Below are positions 34,351 to 54,990 of a stretch of DNA of 64,000 bases, piece by piece. Below the pieces are notes generated by a model. The model was given only the letters and a program-made list of their open reading frames with translations, was not told where the DNA came from and did no database searches. The stretch covers positions 20,878,501 through 20,942,500 of the forward strand of contig CM057476.1 of NCBI GenBank assembly GCA_030035585.1, given 5' to 3'. Within the stretch, counting starts at the first letter, position 1, and the number at the start of each line of letters is the position of its first letter. The DNA is from Dugong dugon. Taxonomy: Eukaryota > Chordata > Mammalia > Sirenia > Dugongidae. A program made the translations under genes and the position numbers.

Positions 34351-34718
34351 AGTCATGTAACGAAAATTCTTTCTATATTATTTTTTACAAAGAAACAAGT
34401 GATCTGTGAGAACAATTAAATTATATGCATTCGTGCTTTGCAAGTGGTTTTATTAAGTTGTTTTAAAGGTAGAAGTGTTCAGTAATATCCGTAAAAACAA
34501 ACAGTAATGATGTGCAGTATGTTAAGCTTCCATTATAGTTTACTGAGCTGTGGAGACGGCTCTTTTGAGAGCAAGAAAGCTTACAAAATTAAGTGAAATT
34601 TTAATTTTAATTTTAATTTCATGCCTTAAGGAATGAAAGTGATTGTTTCACTACAAAGAACCTTCCCATAAAAATTTGCTACCTGCTCATTTTCTTGGGA
34701 CCAAAAATTATACAGACT
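34351..34718. other. Intronic sequence without recognised feature
   Basis: AT-rich, with a short TTTTAATTTTAATTTTAATT tract at about 34601-34618. No exon-like signal. Confidence 0.4.
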
Positions 34719-34729
34719 AAAAGTTATAC

Positions 34730-36220
34730 CCAAGCTGCACTGAAGGCATTGGTGAAAAACAAGGCTTCAGGAATTGACAGAATACCAACTGAGATGTTTC
34801 AGAAAAATGGATGCAGCACTGGAAGTGCTCACTCGTCTATGCCAGGAAATTTGGAAGACAGCTACCTGGCCAACCAACTGGAAGAGATCCATATTTGTAC
34901 CCATTTCCAAGAAAGGAGGTCCAACAGAATGTGGAAATTATCGAACAGTATCATTAATATCACATGCAGGTCAAGTTTTGCTGAAGATCTTTCAAAAGCA
35001 GCTGCAGCAGTACATTGACAGGGAACTGCCAGAAATTCAAGCCAGATTCAGAAGACGACCTGGAACCAGGGATATCATTGCTGATGGATCTTGGCTGAGG
35101 ACAGAGAATACCAGAAAGATGTTTAGCTGTGTTTTATTGACTATGCAAAGGCATTCAGCTGTGTGGCTCACAACAAATTACGGATAGCATTGCGAAGAAT
35201 GGGAATTCCAGAACACTTAATTGTGCCCTTGAAGAACCTGTACATAGACCAAGAGGTAGTCATTCAAACAGAATAAGGGGATACATACAGCATGGTTTAA
35301 AGTCAGGAAAGGTGTGCATCAGGGTTGTATCCTTTCACCGTACTTATTCGGTCTGTATGCTGAGCAAACAATCCAAGAAGCTGAACTGTATGCAGAAAAA
35401 CACAGCATCAGGATTGGAGGAAGACTCACTAACAACCTGTGATATGCAGATGATACAACCTTGCTTGCTGAAATGAAGAGGACTTGAAGTACTTACTGAT
35501 GAAAATCAAAGACCACAGCCTTCAGTATGAATTAGACCTCAGCATAAAGCAAACAAAAATCCTCACAAGTGGACCAATAAGCAACATCATGATAAATGGA
35601 GAAAAGGTTGATGTCAAGGATTTCATTTTAATTGAATCCATAATCAACACCCATGGAAGCAGCAGTCAGGAAATCAAACCATGTTTTACATTGGGCAAAT
35701 CTACTGCAAAAGACCTCTGTAAGTGTTAAAAAGCAAAGATGTCACTTGAACGACTAAGGGGTGCCTGACCCAAGCCATGGTGTTTTCAGTTGCCTCATAT
35801 GCATGTGAAAGCTGGACAGTGAATGAGGAAGACCGAAGAATTGATGCCTTTGAGTTGTGGTGTTGGCAAAGAATATTGAATATACCATGGACTGCCAGAA
35901 GAAGGAACAAATCTGTCTTTGAAGTAGTATAGCCGGAATGCTCCTTAGAAGCAAGGATGACGAGAGTTCATTTCACATACTTTGGACATGTTATCAGTAG
36001 GGACCAGTCCCTGGAGAAGGACTTCATGCTTGTTAAAATAGGGGGTCAGTAAAAAAGAGGAAGGCCCTCAACGAGATGGATTGGCACAGTGGCTGCAACA
36101 ATGGGCTCAAACATAGCAACGATTGTGAAGATGGCACAGGACCAGGCAGTGTTTTGTTCTGTTGTGTCCATAGGGTCGCTATGAGTCGGAATCGACTTGA
36201 GGGCACCTAACAACAACAAC
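34730..36220 (+). mobile_element. 5'-truncated RTE LINE, reverse transcriptase to 3' tail
   Basis: Begins in the RT domain (ALKALVKNKASGIDRIPTEM), then GGPTECGNYRTVSLISHAGQ, the RELPEIQARFRRRPGTRDII block, a YADD-box remnant near 35445 (ATATGCAGATGATACAACC), and the 3' tail CACCTAACAACAACAAC. Frameshifts break the ORF at several places. Target duplication AAAAGTTATAC (34719-34729) and AAAAGTTATGC (36221-36231). The best RTE reference copy in this window for the 3' half. Confidence 0.95.
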
Positions 36221-36309
36221 AAAAGTTATGCAGAATGGATGAGGCGTAAAGAAATTAGTAGTAATTTTTGTTAGCTTATTTGTTTAGTCCAGGTGTCCTG
36301 TTACATACT

Positions 36310-36509
36310 TGTTGTTAGTTGCCATCAAGTCTATTCTGACTGATGGTGACCATATGTGTGCAGAGTAGAATTGCTTCGCAGTGGTTTTCAAGGCTATGAC
36401 CTTTCAAAAGCAGAGCACCAGGCCTGTCTTCCAAGGCGCCTCTGGGTGGGTTCCACCTGCTGTCCTTTGGCTAGTGGTGAAGTGCTTAACTGTGCCATTT
36501 AAGGACTCC
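36310..36509 (-). mobile_element. AfroSINE (antisense)
   Basis: TGTTGTTAGTTGCCATCAAG through GCCATTTAAGGACTCC. It contains the diverged CAGAGCACCAGGCCTGTCTT variant also present in the SINE at 1161. Confidence 0.88.
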
Positions 36510-36600
36510 ATGCTTACATGCATACATGTATACATATATATATGTAGATATATGTACAAATACACATATATGTTTGTGTGTATATATGGTTATATAGCTT
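36510..36600. repeat. Degenerate (TA/TG)n tract
   Basis: Alternating TACATATATATATG and GTGTGTATATATGG stretches over about 90 bp. No other content. Confidence 0.85.
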
Positions 36601-37261
36601 TGGGTTTGTTTTCTTAAGTGGGAGGAGGGGTAGAAATATTTTTCCTCTGTATGTAACTTAAGTTTGGGGAACTTCTTTATAGTGCATCTATACCTAGAAT
36701 TTCAGAGAAACTCTGTACAGTAAAACCTCTTTATGAGTTGCATTTGCTATCTGCATAGAAGGGTTTGTTTGTTTTTTAATGTTTCAAACTTAGTGAATAA
36801 ATATCAGCTCATGACCAGTCTTGTGATTATTGCAGGTAATTGAGTTCGATACTAACACTTGATTTACAGATTAATCTCTTTTATATTAGGTTTTGTGTGT
36901 AAATGTTCTTTTTTAAAGAGGCATTTTTATATATGACTTATCTAAGCTCAAGTAATAATAAAGTGGTTATCTAATAATGTAAGCTGCTCTATTGTGATTC
37001 TACTGTGTTTTAGAATGGAAGCTTCTTCAAGACTCTGAGCTAGGTATGTGTCTCTGTGTTGTATTTAGTTGTCCAGCGTTTATCTATGAATGCTGAGTAA
37101 GTAACATTTAGAGAAAGACATTTGAAAATTAACTGTTTCTTCCAGGTACATTTTTGGCCCTCTTAACTATTTTGCAGCGAAGAGCAAAACCAATGGTATA
37201 GCGCAGTAACTCTGCAATTCTTTTTTTGAGTTGGGTTTTTTTTTTTGTTGTTGTTGCTGCT
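36601..37261. other. Intronic sequence without recognised feature
   Basis: AT-rich intron. No exon or clear repeat. A poly-T/GTT run at 37229-37256 leads into the following LTR. Confidence 0.4.
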
Positions 37262-37649
37262 AGTCGTAGTTATCTAGTACTGCTATAACAAAAATACACA
37301 AGTGGGTGGCTTTAACAGAAATTTTTTATTTTCTCACAGTTTAGGAGGCTAGAAGTCCGAATTCAGGGTGCTAGCTTTAGGGGAGGGCTTTTTGGTCCTT
37401 TTCAGAGCTTCTGCTTCTGGGCAATTTTCATATGGCTTGGCATCTCTCTTCCCCAGTCTCTCTTTGCTAGCTTGCACTTAGTCTCCTTTATATCTCAAAA
37501 GAGATTGACTTAAGATACATGCTACACTAATCCTGTCTCATTAACATAACCGAGATAGCCCATTCCCAAATGGGATTATAACCACAGGCATAGAAGTTAG
37601 GATTTATATTACAGCACATTTTGCGGGGGACACAATTCAACTCGTAACA
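37262..37649 (-). mobile_element. MaLR-type solo LTR (antisense) next to the PRR14L giant exon
   Basis: AGTTATCTAGTACTGCTATA at the left and GACACAATTCAACTCGTAAC at the right, the reverse complement of the provirus LTR type (7393-7790). It ends 92 bp before the giant exon. The left end is blurred by a preceding GTT repeat. Confidence 0.85.
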
Positions 37650-37671
37650 CTGCTGTTGGTTGCATGATTAA

Positions 37672-43640
<5,969 letters not shown>

Positions 43641-43803
43641 GAAGCCCTGGTGGCACAATGGTTAAGAGCCCAGCTGCTAACCAAAAGATCAGCAGTTCAG
43701 ATCTACCAGCCACTCCTTGGAAGCCTTATGGGGCAGTTCTGCTGTATCCTATAGGGGTGCTATGAGTCAGAATTGACTCGATGGCAGTAGATTTGGTTTG
43801 GTA
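43641..43803 (+). mobile_element. AfroSINE (sense), 10-bp duplication
   Basis: GAAGCCCTGGTGGCACAATG to TGACTCGATGGCAGTAGATT. TTGCTATTGT is repeated exactly at 43631-43640 and 43804-43813. Short form. Confidence 0.95.
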
Positions 43804-47021
<3,218 letters not shown>

Positions 47022-47179
47022 TGAGCTCCTTCTCTAATACAAACTAATTTCACTTTTATGGGAAATAGTTTGGCCAAATATAATAACCATATACTTGGAT
47101 CCATTTATTATACGTCTAGGAATTTATCCCAAAGAAATAATTGATAATGTGACCATAGATTTATGTACAAGAATATTTT

Positions 47180-47400
47180 AATGCTTTCTTAATTTTTATT
47201 GAGCTGACTGTGTGCAGGTATTGTGCTAGCGCTTTGCATACGTAGTCTCAGTCATCCTCCAACAACGTTGTAAGGTAAGTACTTTGTTATCCCCATGTGT
47301 AGATGAGGATACTGAGGCTTAGTGGTTAAGAAACCTGTGTCAGGTTGTAGTGTCGGCCCATGGCACACGTTTTCTGTCTAGTACAAGCTTTACCTGACTC
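47180..47400. mobile_element. MIR-like ancient SINE
   Basis: GTGCTAGCGCTTTGCATACG, TTATCCCCATGTGTAGATGA, GGATACTGAGGCTTAGTGGT in MIR order. A second, weaker MIR-like stretch is at 47735-47830 (GTTATTTTACCTTTCTGAGC). Confidence 0.65.
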
Positions 47401-47830
47401 CTGTGTCCAGGCTCCCAACACTCTGCACACACAACTGGGAAGGGGTCTAAATGTCATGAGGGAGAGAAGTTTAATTTTTTGGAAAATGCCAGATCCACGT
47501 TATGGTCTGTATTATCGCCATTAAAAATTCAGTTTTCAAAGTTTTTTTTTTTTTTTTAATGACATAGAGAATTAGTAGCTCTATAAAGTGAACTGGAAAC
47601 AGAAAACAGATTATCAAATTATATATGTGGTGCAATTCCAATTTTGCCATTTATATATATTACATGAACACACTATAAAAACAAACTTCTTAGAAAGATC
47701 TACAGACTTGGATTTCACCCCTTCATTTCTCATTGGCAGAAGAAGCCTAACAGTGGTCCCTTATGTAACCCTGCATGAGTTATTTTACCTTTCTGAGCTT
47801 CAGGAACTTATGTGTAAAATGTGAATAAGA

Positions 47831-50100
47831 AAAGTCCCCAAAACTTAAGATTGGTCTACAGTCCAGTTGAGAAAAAATGTGTACTGGATCTTTTATAGTG
47901 CTTCACACAGAGCATGAATGCAGTAACTAGTTAATTATGGTGATGATGATGATAATAATGGTGATTGATGTTCCACGTCTCCCATGTGCTTTTATCCTAA
48001 TATAATGTATTTTTACCTTGTAATTATTTTGATCACCTATTCTATGTCTCTTCAAAAGACATTTTAAAAACATTTCACCTATCCAAGGTTGAAGAGTAGT
48101 TAGTAGAATGAGCTAGGATTCAGGATTAGCTGTATTCCATCTTGCATTTGTGTGGAGATGTAACTTTTGAAAAACCTGGTTTATGTAAATAAGGAGTTGT
48201 GAATGGAAAGAGTTTTAATATAGTAGTATCATTCAGCACTTTCACTTTTTTCAAAAGTTATATGCCAAAAAAAAAAATCACAAAATGACTGTTGTCAAAT
48301 TATATTTAAGGATCTATTGCCTAATTTTTTTGAAAGCAAAGTATTGAAAAGCGCTTGACTCGCAAAAGTTTACATTACCCAGACATTGGTGGCAGTCACT
48401 GTGTCAGTGTCTGGGAAGTGCACCAAAAAGGTTGTACCAGTAAATGTCAAATGCCTATGACTGTATCTGTTACTCTTTTCACCTAGAGGCACCTTATTTA
48501 ATTTGATGTACTGAAAGGGGATTGAAAAAAGTAAGAATTTCAATAAATTTTTTGCCTGTATTTTATGACAAAATATTTTTACCGTTTTAAAAATACATTT
48601 GTTTAAAAACCTTAAAATTGCAGATTTAATACATTAAATTCATAGACAATATTTGCCACATAACTTACCAGCAAAGGCAGTCTTTATTCAAGCCAGTCAG
48701 TCAAGTCTTTCTTACTTTCTGACAGAAAAGGTCTGACTGTTTTCCAATTCAATTAAATATGTTAATTTGCATTTTGAAGAAAATTATAGAAACTACTTGG
48801 AAATAAATTATGGAACATATCTTGTAAGGTAGATTTCTAAAAGCCATAAAGTCAAAATTAAAAATGTGTATAAGTAATATAATTAATTTATCCATTTTAA
48901 TAATAAATTATTAAATCAACATAATACTATTTCTCATTACTTAATTTGTAACAAAGCAATGTAATGTGTAGCTAAAATAAATTATGAAGTGAGGAGTATG
49001 GTACGTAGCATGATATTGCTTCAGTAAATGTATGTGCATACATGAATGTAACTGTTATTAGGCTTTTAGAACCAATTAAGAATCATGTAGAAAAATCAAA
49101 AATAAATCCGTTCATTTATTTAAATCTAATGGTTGGTGCTATATTTACTATAAGAGAAAACTGTTTCGCTACAAATCAACTGGCATGGCAGCTCACCATA
49201 TAATGTTTGTTATTGTTAACAGGAGGTAGAAATTATAGCATTTTATAAGAACCAAATAAGATGAGAATTTACTGTAATTGAATTAAATGTTTAATTAGAT
49301 GAGTTGTTAAAAGTTCATACCTTAACTGAAGGAAATTACTTAAAAATTTTATCTGTGGATTTAAACACTTCGGCTTGAAATATATGGTAGTCCCAGTAGA
49401 TATTTCAGTTATATTTAAACAAAAAAAGAGTCAACTATTGAGTGGAGCTTTTCTTTCTTAGTAATGACTTCCTGTTACTGAGAATTGAGAACAGGTTGGG
49501 AAAAAAATATTCTATGCAATTAAATACATGAACAAGCTATTTTTAGTGTTTGAAGCTTTTTTTGCTTTGTTATACAGGATCTCTCCCTTAAGTTGGCATT
49601 ATTTAATGATAATTAGGGAACATATAAGACAAATTCACTCTGACAGTCCCATTCCACACGTCATCGGAAATCAGAAAGTCCTAACACCAGCCAAAATACT
49701 CTCCTTTCTAAAGTCAAGAATCTCTGTTAATAGAACTGTGCATAAGGCGGGGAACAAGTCTCAGGCAGGTTTACAGTGATTTCATTAATCACCACAGAGG
49801 GCTTAGGAAGATCAGTGATTTGATTCATATACCAAAGTAGAATTCAGTATGGATAGGGGCTGTTCTGATAGAATTTGTGGGAATGGAGAAACCTACATGA
49901 GAGTTGAGGCTACTTCTCAGACATAACACTTTTTGGAAATTAAAAATCAAGAGATTGATTTCCTTAAAACTCTGTGTTCTCTTGTATCCTTTGGAAAGTC
50001 TTCTGGTACACTAGTATGAAGACCACTGGTCTAGGGTATTTAGAAGCAACGTTTTTTAGCTTCTAGGGTTTTTACCTTATACCACCTGTTAGTCTAGGTT
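47831..50100. other. PRR14L intron, AT-rich, mostly unique-looking
   Basis: No young repeat, exon or structured RNA recognised. Short A-runs and AT-rich stretches throughout. Ancient, unrecognisable repeats are possible. Confidence 0.4.
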
Positions 50101-50870
50101 CAGTTAGGAGATAGGAACCACAGAGTATTTTAACTGAAGAAACTTAATGTAAAGAAGTATTAAACTCAATAGAAGAGAAAAAGATGAAAGGGAATTCTAA
50201 AGAGTACTCTAGGACTAAGGGAGAGTACCCAAGGAAGAACAAACTTGAAAGGAGGACCCCCCGCCCCAAGGTTGGGGTTTAGACTTGGTTCAAGAAGGTG
50301 TGGTTACAGCCCATTAGATGGCTGGGTTGCTGAGGCCAGAGCTGGTTCAAAACTGGGCAAGCAGGAAACAACATCCTTATGGGCACAGATGAACTGAGGC
50401 TGGTGGATATGCACATGGAGATGGAATACCACCTAGGTGGCAATGGATGCAAGGCCTGGAGTATGTGGTATTCGCTTCAGGAAGGCGAATGGGAAACAAC
50501 CCTCAGGGAGTTGGTGTGCCACTGCGTGCTTAAGTCCTAGCATGCAGTGTCTATATCAGCAGGCCTGTGGGAAGGTGGTCACAGGGCAAGTGTTGTGAGG
50601 TTGCAGAGGGACCGTATGCTCTGGCTGCACAGCAGGACAGAGCACCTCCAGATGACCCCACATACACACACCACCAATGGACCATGCAGAAGCAGGAAAA
50701 GAAGCACATCAGAACGAGAAAGGAAAGCCCCCTTCCTCCTGCACATCCCCTTCAGCACATACTTCTGACAAAGCTTAGCCTCATATTCAGAGAAAAGGTG
50801 AAATGCTTAAAGTATCCAGTCCGTTATCACAGAGCAAGTACCAAAGGGTGAATTTTGAGCAGGGAGGCAA
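50101..50870. other. GC-richer block, unclassified old repeat or unique intron
   Basis: More G-rich than its surroundings (GGAGGACCCCCCGCCCCAAG), with overlapping short ORFs that lack splice sites or similarity. It may be an old LINE or LTR fragment; I cannot name it. Confidence 0.3.
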
Positions 50871-51106
50871 TAAACTGAAACTGGCACATTCCAGTAGACA
50901 ATAGGAGTTTGAACACATTATCCACTTAAATAAGAGCTGTTCTTTCATAAAGAGATTTGAATAAATGAAAAGGCATATATTTAACACAATCACAAAGTTC
51001 ATATGGAAAAATGAAGAAAGAAGAGTCAGGAAAATTTAGAAAAAGTGAAATAAGGGAGTACTAGTAATGAATATTAAAATATGAAGTCTGTATAATTACA
51101 GCAGTA

Positions 51107-51897
51107 CGAAGTTTCGTGAATACACTCAAACACTTCGAGGGACAGAGTAGCAGGGGTAGGGGTCTGGAGACCATGCTTTCAGGGGACATCTAGGTCAATC
51201 GGCATAACAAAGCTTATTAAGAAAATGTTCTGCATCCTACTTTGGTGAGTGATGTCTGGGGTCTTAAAGGCTTGCAGGTGGCCATCTAAGATACATCAGT
51301 TGGTCCCAACCACCTGGAATAAAGGAGAATGAAAAACACCAAAGACACAAGGGAAGTATTAGCCCAAGAGACAGAAAGGGCCACATAAACCAGAGACTTC
51401 ATCAGCCTGAGACCAGAAGAACTAGATGGTTCCCGGCTACCATCAATGACCACCTTGACAGGGAACACAACAGAGAGACCCAGATGGAGCAGGAGAAAGG
51501 TGAGGTGCAGAATTCAAATTCTAGTAAGAAGACCAAACTAAATGGTCTGACTGAGACTGGAGGAACCCTGGAAAGCATAGCCCCTGGATTCTCTATCAGC
51601 CCAGAACTAAAACAATTTCTGAGGCCAATTCTTCGGACAGGGATTGGACTGGACTGTGGGACATAAAGTGATACTTGTGAGGAGTGTGCCTCTTAGCTCA
51701 AGTAGATACAAGAGACCAAATGGGCAGCTTCTGTCTGGAGGTGAGATGGGAAGGCAGAGAGGGTTAGGAGCTGGTTGAATGGACATGGGGCATCAGGTGG
51801 AAGGGAGGAGTGTGCTGTCACAGTGTGGGGAGAGCAATTAGAGTCACATTAACAGTGTATGTATAAATGTTTGTATGGGAAAAAATAAAAAAAGAAG
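51107..51897 (+). mobile_element. Young L1 3' UTR (sense), 13-bp duplication
   Basis: CGAAGTTTCGTGAATACACT to GGGAAAAAATAAAAAAAGAA. AATTACAGCAGTA is repeated exactly at 51094-51106 and 51898-51910. It is the inverted relative of 15572-16281. Confidence 0.93.
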
Positions 51898-52546
51898 AAT
51901 TACAGCAGTATGCCAGAGTATAAATAAATATACAAATCAGTAAAACAGAATAGAAAGTCTAGAAATAGATACAAATATATAGAGAAATTCAGTATATAAC
52001 AAAGTTGGCATCTCAAATCAGTGGTGAAAAGATGCATTATTTAGTTAAATGGTTTTGGGACAGCTGGGTAGTAGTCATTTTAAGAAGAATAAAGTTGGCT
52101 CTGTACCTCATACCTACCACTAGAATAAATTCCAAAGGAATCAGATTTAAATGTAAACAAATTAAATCATAAGTGTACTTGAAGATGCCATAGGAAATTT
52201 CTTTTTCTAGCTCAAGTGGCTAACACAAACTCTAGAAGCCATAAAATAAAGATGGAAAAATATATTACATTAAAATCAAGAACTTCTACTTGGAAAAAAA
52301 TACCATAAGTAAAGTCACAGCACAAACTCATATACCAAAGGGTTAATTTCTTTATGTGTACCTATGCATACACATCCGTTTATGTACACACACACACGGC
52401 TTCTACAAATGAAAATCCTGACACCAAAATGGGTAAACAATATGAATAGATAGTCCACAGATAAGAAAATACAAATGGTCTTTAAACATATGAAAAAATG
52501 ATCGTCACCCATAGTGAGATAACTACAAATTAAAATCACCAGTAGT

Positions 52547-52840
52547 CCCCAATGTACAACGAGGTTCCATTCTAACGACTCTGTAGTAAGTCGGTTCTGA
52601 CATAAGTCGAGTACCTTTAATATTATTTCTGTTTTCATTATTGCCTGCTATATGGCCGTTTTTGAACAGTAAATCATAACATTGTACATCTGTGAGTGAA
52701 TATCTGAGAATGATAACATCATCAAATTACATGCTGCAACATTGTGTATAGTACATGTTAACGATAAGATGTATCGGGAAAAAAAAAACCCAGACAGTCC
52801 TAAGTGTGGTTCGTCATAACTTGAACTACCTATATTCTAA
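52547..52840. mobile_element. Putative DNA transposon / MITE-like element
   Basis: L1 text breaks at ATTAAAATCACC and resumes about 52840. The left end AGTAGTCCCCAATGTACAAC and the reverse complement of the right end (AGGTAGTTCAAGTTATGACG) are imperfectly similar, suggesting terminal inverted repeats. The interior has no ORF. The Tigger/mariner-type non-autonomous assignment is a guess. Confidence 0.45.
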
Positions 52841-53042
52841 GTTACTACTAGATTGCACCAGTCAAATTGGCAGAGCAACAATATTTGATAACCAAGTATT
52901 AACACATCACATGTGGGATTGTATATTGTTATAACCTATATGATGGACTGTAGCTATCAAGATTATAAATGCACAGACTTTGTGATTCAGTAATTTTAAT
53001 AGCATTTATCATACAGGTATACATCCATATGTAGGAAATGAC

Positions 53043-53084
53043 ATGAGTTGGAATCAACTCCACAGCAATGGGTTTTGCGTTTAA
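53043..53084 (+). mobile_element. AfroSINE 3'-end fragment
   Basis: ATGAGTTGGAATCAACTCCA, CAGCAATGGGTTTTGCG: only the last ~40 bp of the SINE, inside old L1. Confidence 0.85.
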
Positions 53085-53578
53085 TGGGAAAGAATTGAAA
53101 ACATTTCTCAGTACAGGGCTGTTTAAATAATTATATTGATTCAAAAGAATAGAATGCAGCCTTGCAGTTTTAAGATAAATTAAAAGATACAGTGCTTATA
53201 TACCAGTGTAAACCATTGTCTAAGATATTGTTAAGCTAGAGTTGAATAGTGTCTATAGAATGCTACTATTTGCATATGATGGAGGCAGGAGGTAGGGAAA
53301 TAAAATTTTAAGACCTGTGTGTTTTATACAAACTATTTCTGGAGTCAGGGTCTCCATAAACATTCCTTTGTAAAGGAGAGACATAATTTCTCAAAAACCA
53401 AATTTGAACCCACTCCAAATACCTAATGTTTTTTCTTGGGCCTTATTTATAAATTTATTCTCTATGTCAGAGTGTAAAAGCCATTGTCACCCAGGCAGTT
53501 GGGTTATCCTAGCTACTCAGTGTCCACTGGACATAGTCCAGGCCAGAATACAGATGCCATAAAAAAATTATTGCTACA

Positions 53579-54444
53579 TCTACAACTTAACAACAAAAAC
53601 ACAACCCAATCAAAAAATGGGTCGCAGGACTTGAACAGACATTTCCTCAAGGAGGATATTCAGATGGCCAACAAGTACATAAAACAATGCTCAGTGCCAT
53701 TAGCCATTAGGGAAACGTAAATCAAAATCACATGAGATAGCATTTCACCCACGCTAGGGTGGCTGTGGTTAAAAAAAAAACAAAGGAAAACAGGTACTGG
53801 CAAGGTCATGGAGAAACCAGAACCCTTATCCATTGCTCATGGGGATGTAAAATAGTACAGCCACTGTGGAAAACAGTTTGGTGGTTCCTCAAAAAATTGA
53901 ACATAGGACTGCCATATGACCCAGCAATCCCAATTCTAGGTATATATCCAGAAGAAGTGAAATCGGGAACACAAACAGAAACCTGTACACCAGTGTTCGT
54001 TGCAGAAGTTTTCACAGTAGCCAAAAGGTGGAAACAACCAAAATGTCCATCAAAAGATGAATGGATACACAAAATACATACAATAGAATATTGCTCAACC
54101 ATAAAGAGAAATGAAGTCCTAATGCATGGCAACAAATGGATGAACTTTGAAAACATGCTGAGCAAAGTCAGTCACAAAAGGACAAATAGTGTATGATCTC
54201 ACTTATATGAAATAAGCAAATATATAGAAATTAAAGATTATTATTGGTTACCAGGGTTGGGAAGGAGGGGAAAAGGGGGAGTTTTGCTTAGGGGGCACTG
54301 TTTAAAGTCAATTGTGGTGGAATAATTTGGAAAAGGATAGCAAAAATGGTTGCACAACATGAAGAATGTAATCAATGTTACTGAGTTATACATGGAGAAA
54401 TTGAATTTTCTGATGTATTGGTGTGTATATTTTCACCACAATTT
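53579..54444 (+). mobile_element. 5'-truncated L1 with ORF2 C-terminus (sense), 18-bp duplication
   Basis: The ORF at 53759-54196 encodes the ORF2 end: LNIGLPYDPAIPILGIYPEE, FTVAKRWKQPKCPSKDEWIH, TIEYCSTIKRNEVLMHGNKW. A 3' UTR and an A-run follow. The 18-bp duplication is seven A followed by TTATTGCTACA, at 53561-53578 and 54445-54462. Confidence 0.95.
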
Positions 54445-54462
54445 AAAAAAATTATTGCTACA

Positions 54463-54990
54463 AGTTAGTATGTATCTGTACATCTCAACATCAAGATCAT
54501 GCTTTGTGTAGACACTTTCCAGTGAAAGCTTTGAACCAGCCTTCCTCATAATTAAAAATGCAGCAGACTTGTCCTAGAAAGTACCTTAACTTTAAGTGAT
54601 GAACTTAAATTTCTGGTCCAGTTTTATCATAGAATGGCATGGCCATAACAAATCTTGGAGATTGATTATCCAGCCCCAGAAATTTGTCATAAAGCAGTTA
54701 GTGACAGACCTAGAGTTTGAAACCTTTATATCTACAACTTGCTATCCCAATTCTCATTTCACCATAACCCTTGTGACTAGAGTGGAGATGAGATATTGGA
54801 ACTTCGGTTTTAACATTATGGTACACTCATTACCCTGGTGACCTTCTTTTGAAAACAAATAACAAATGCTGAATCCTTACATTGTTGGGAAAATAAGGAA
54901 TTGTTGGAGCCTGAAAACGTTAAGTGAAAGTAGCAATCCAGAGAGGAGAGAGGTAAGTGGGCACTAACGCCAGATTTTGCTTTGAGGGCG
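54463..54990. other. PRR14L intron without recognised feature
   Basis: A short ORF at 54596-54841 has no similarity or splice support. No repeat named. Confidence 0.4.

Larger units (their letters stand above)
50871..53300 (+). mobile_element. Old L1 ORF2/3' fragment (sense), carrying three insertions
   Basis: Decayed ORF2: CAATCACAAAGTTCATATGG, AGAAATAGATACAAATATAT, TAAAATCAAGAACTTCTACT, TTTGTGATTCAGTAATTTTA, then AGAATGCTACTATTTGCATA near the end. It is interrupted by a young L1 (51107-51897), a DNA-transposon-like element (about 52547-52840) and a 42-bp AfroSINE end. Confidence 0.7.

Noticed and set aside
53759..54196. The 145-residue ORF as a host gene
   Set aside because: Typical L1 ORF2 C-terminus in a 5'-truncated insertion with target duplications.
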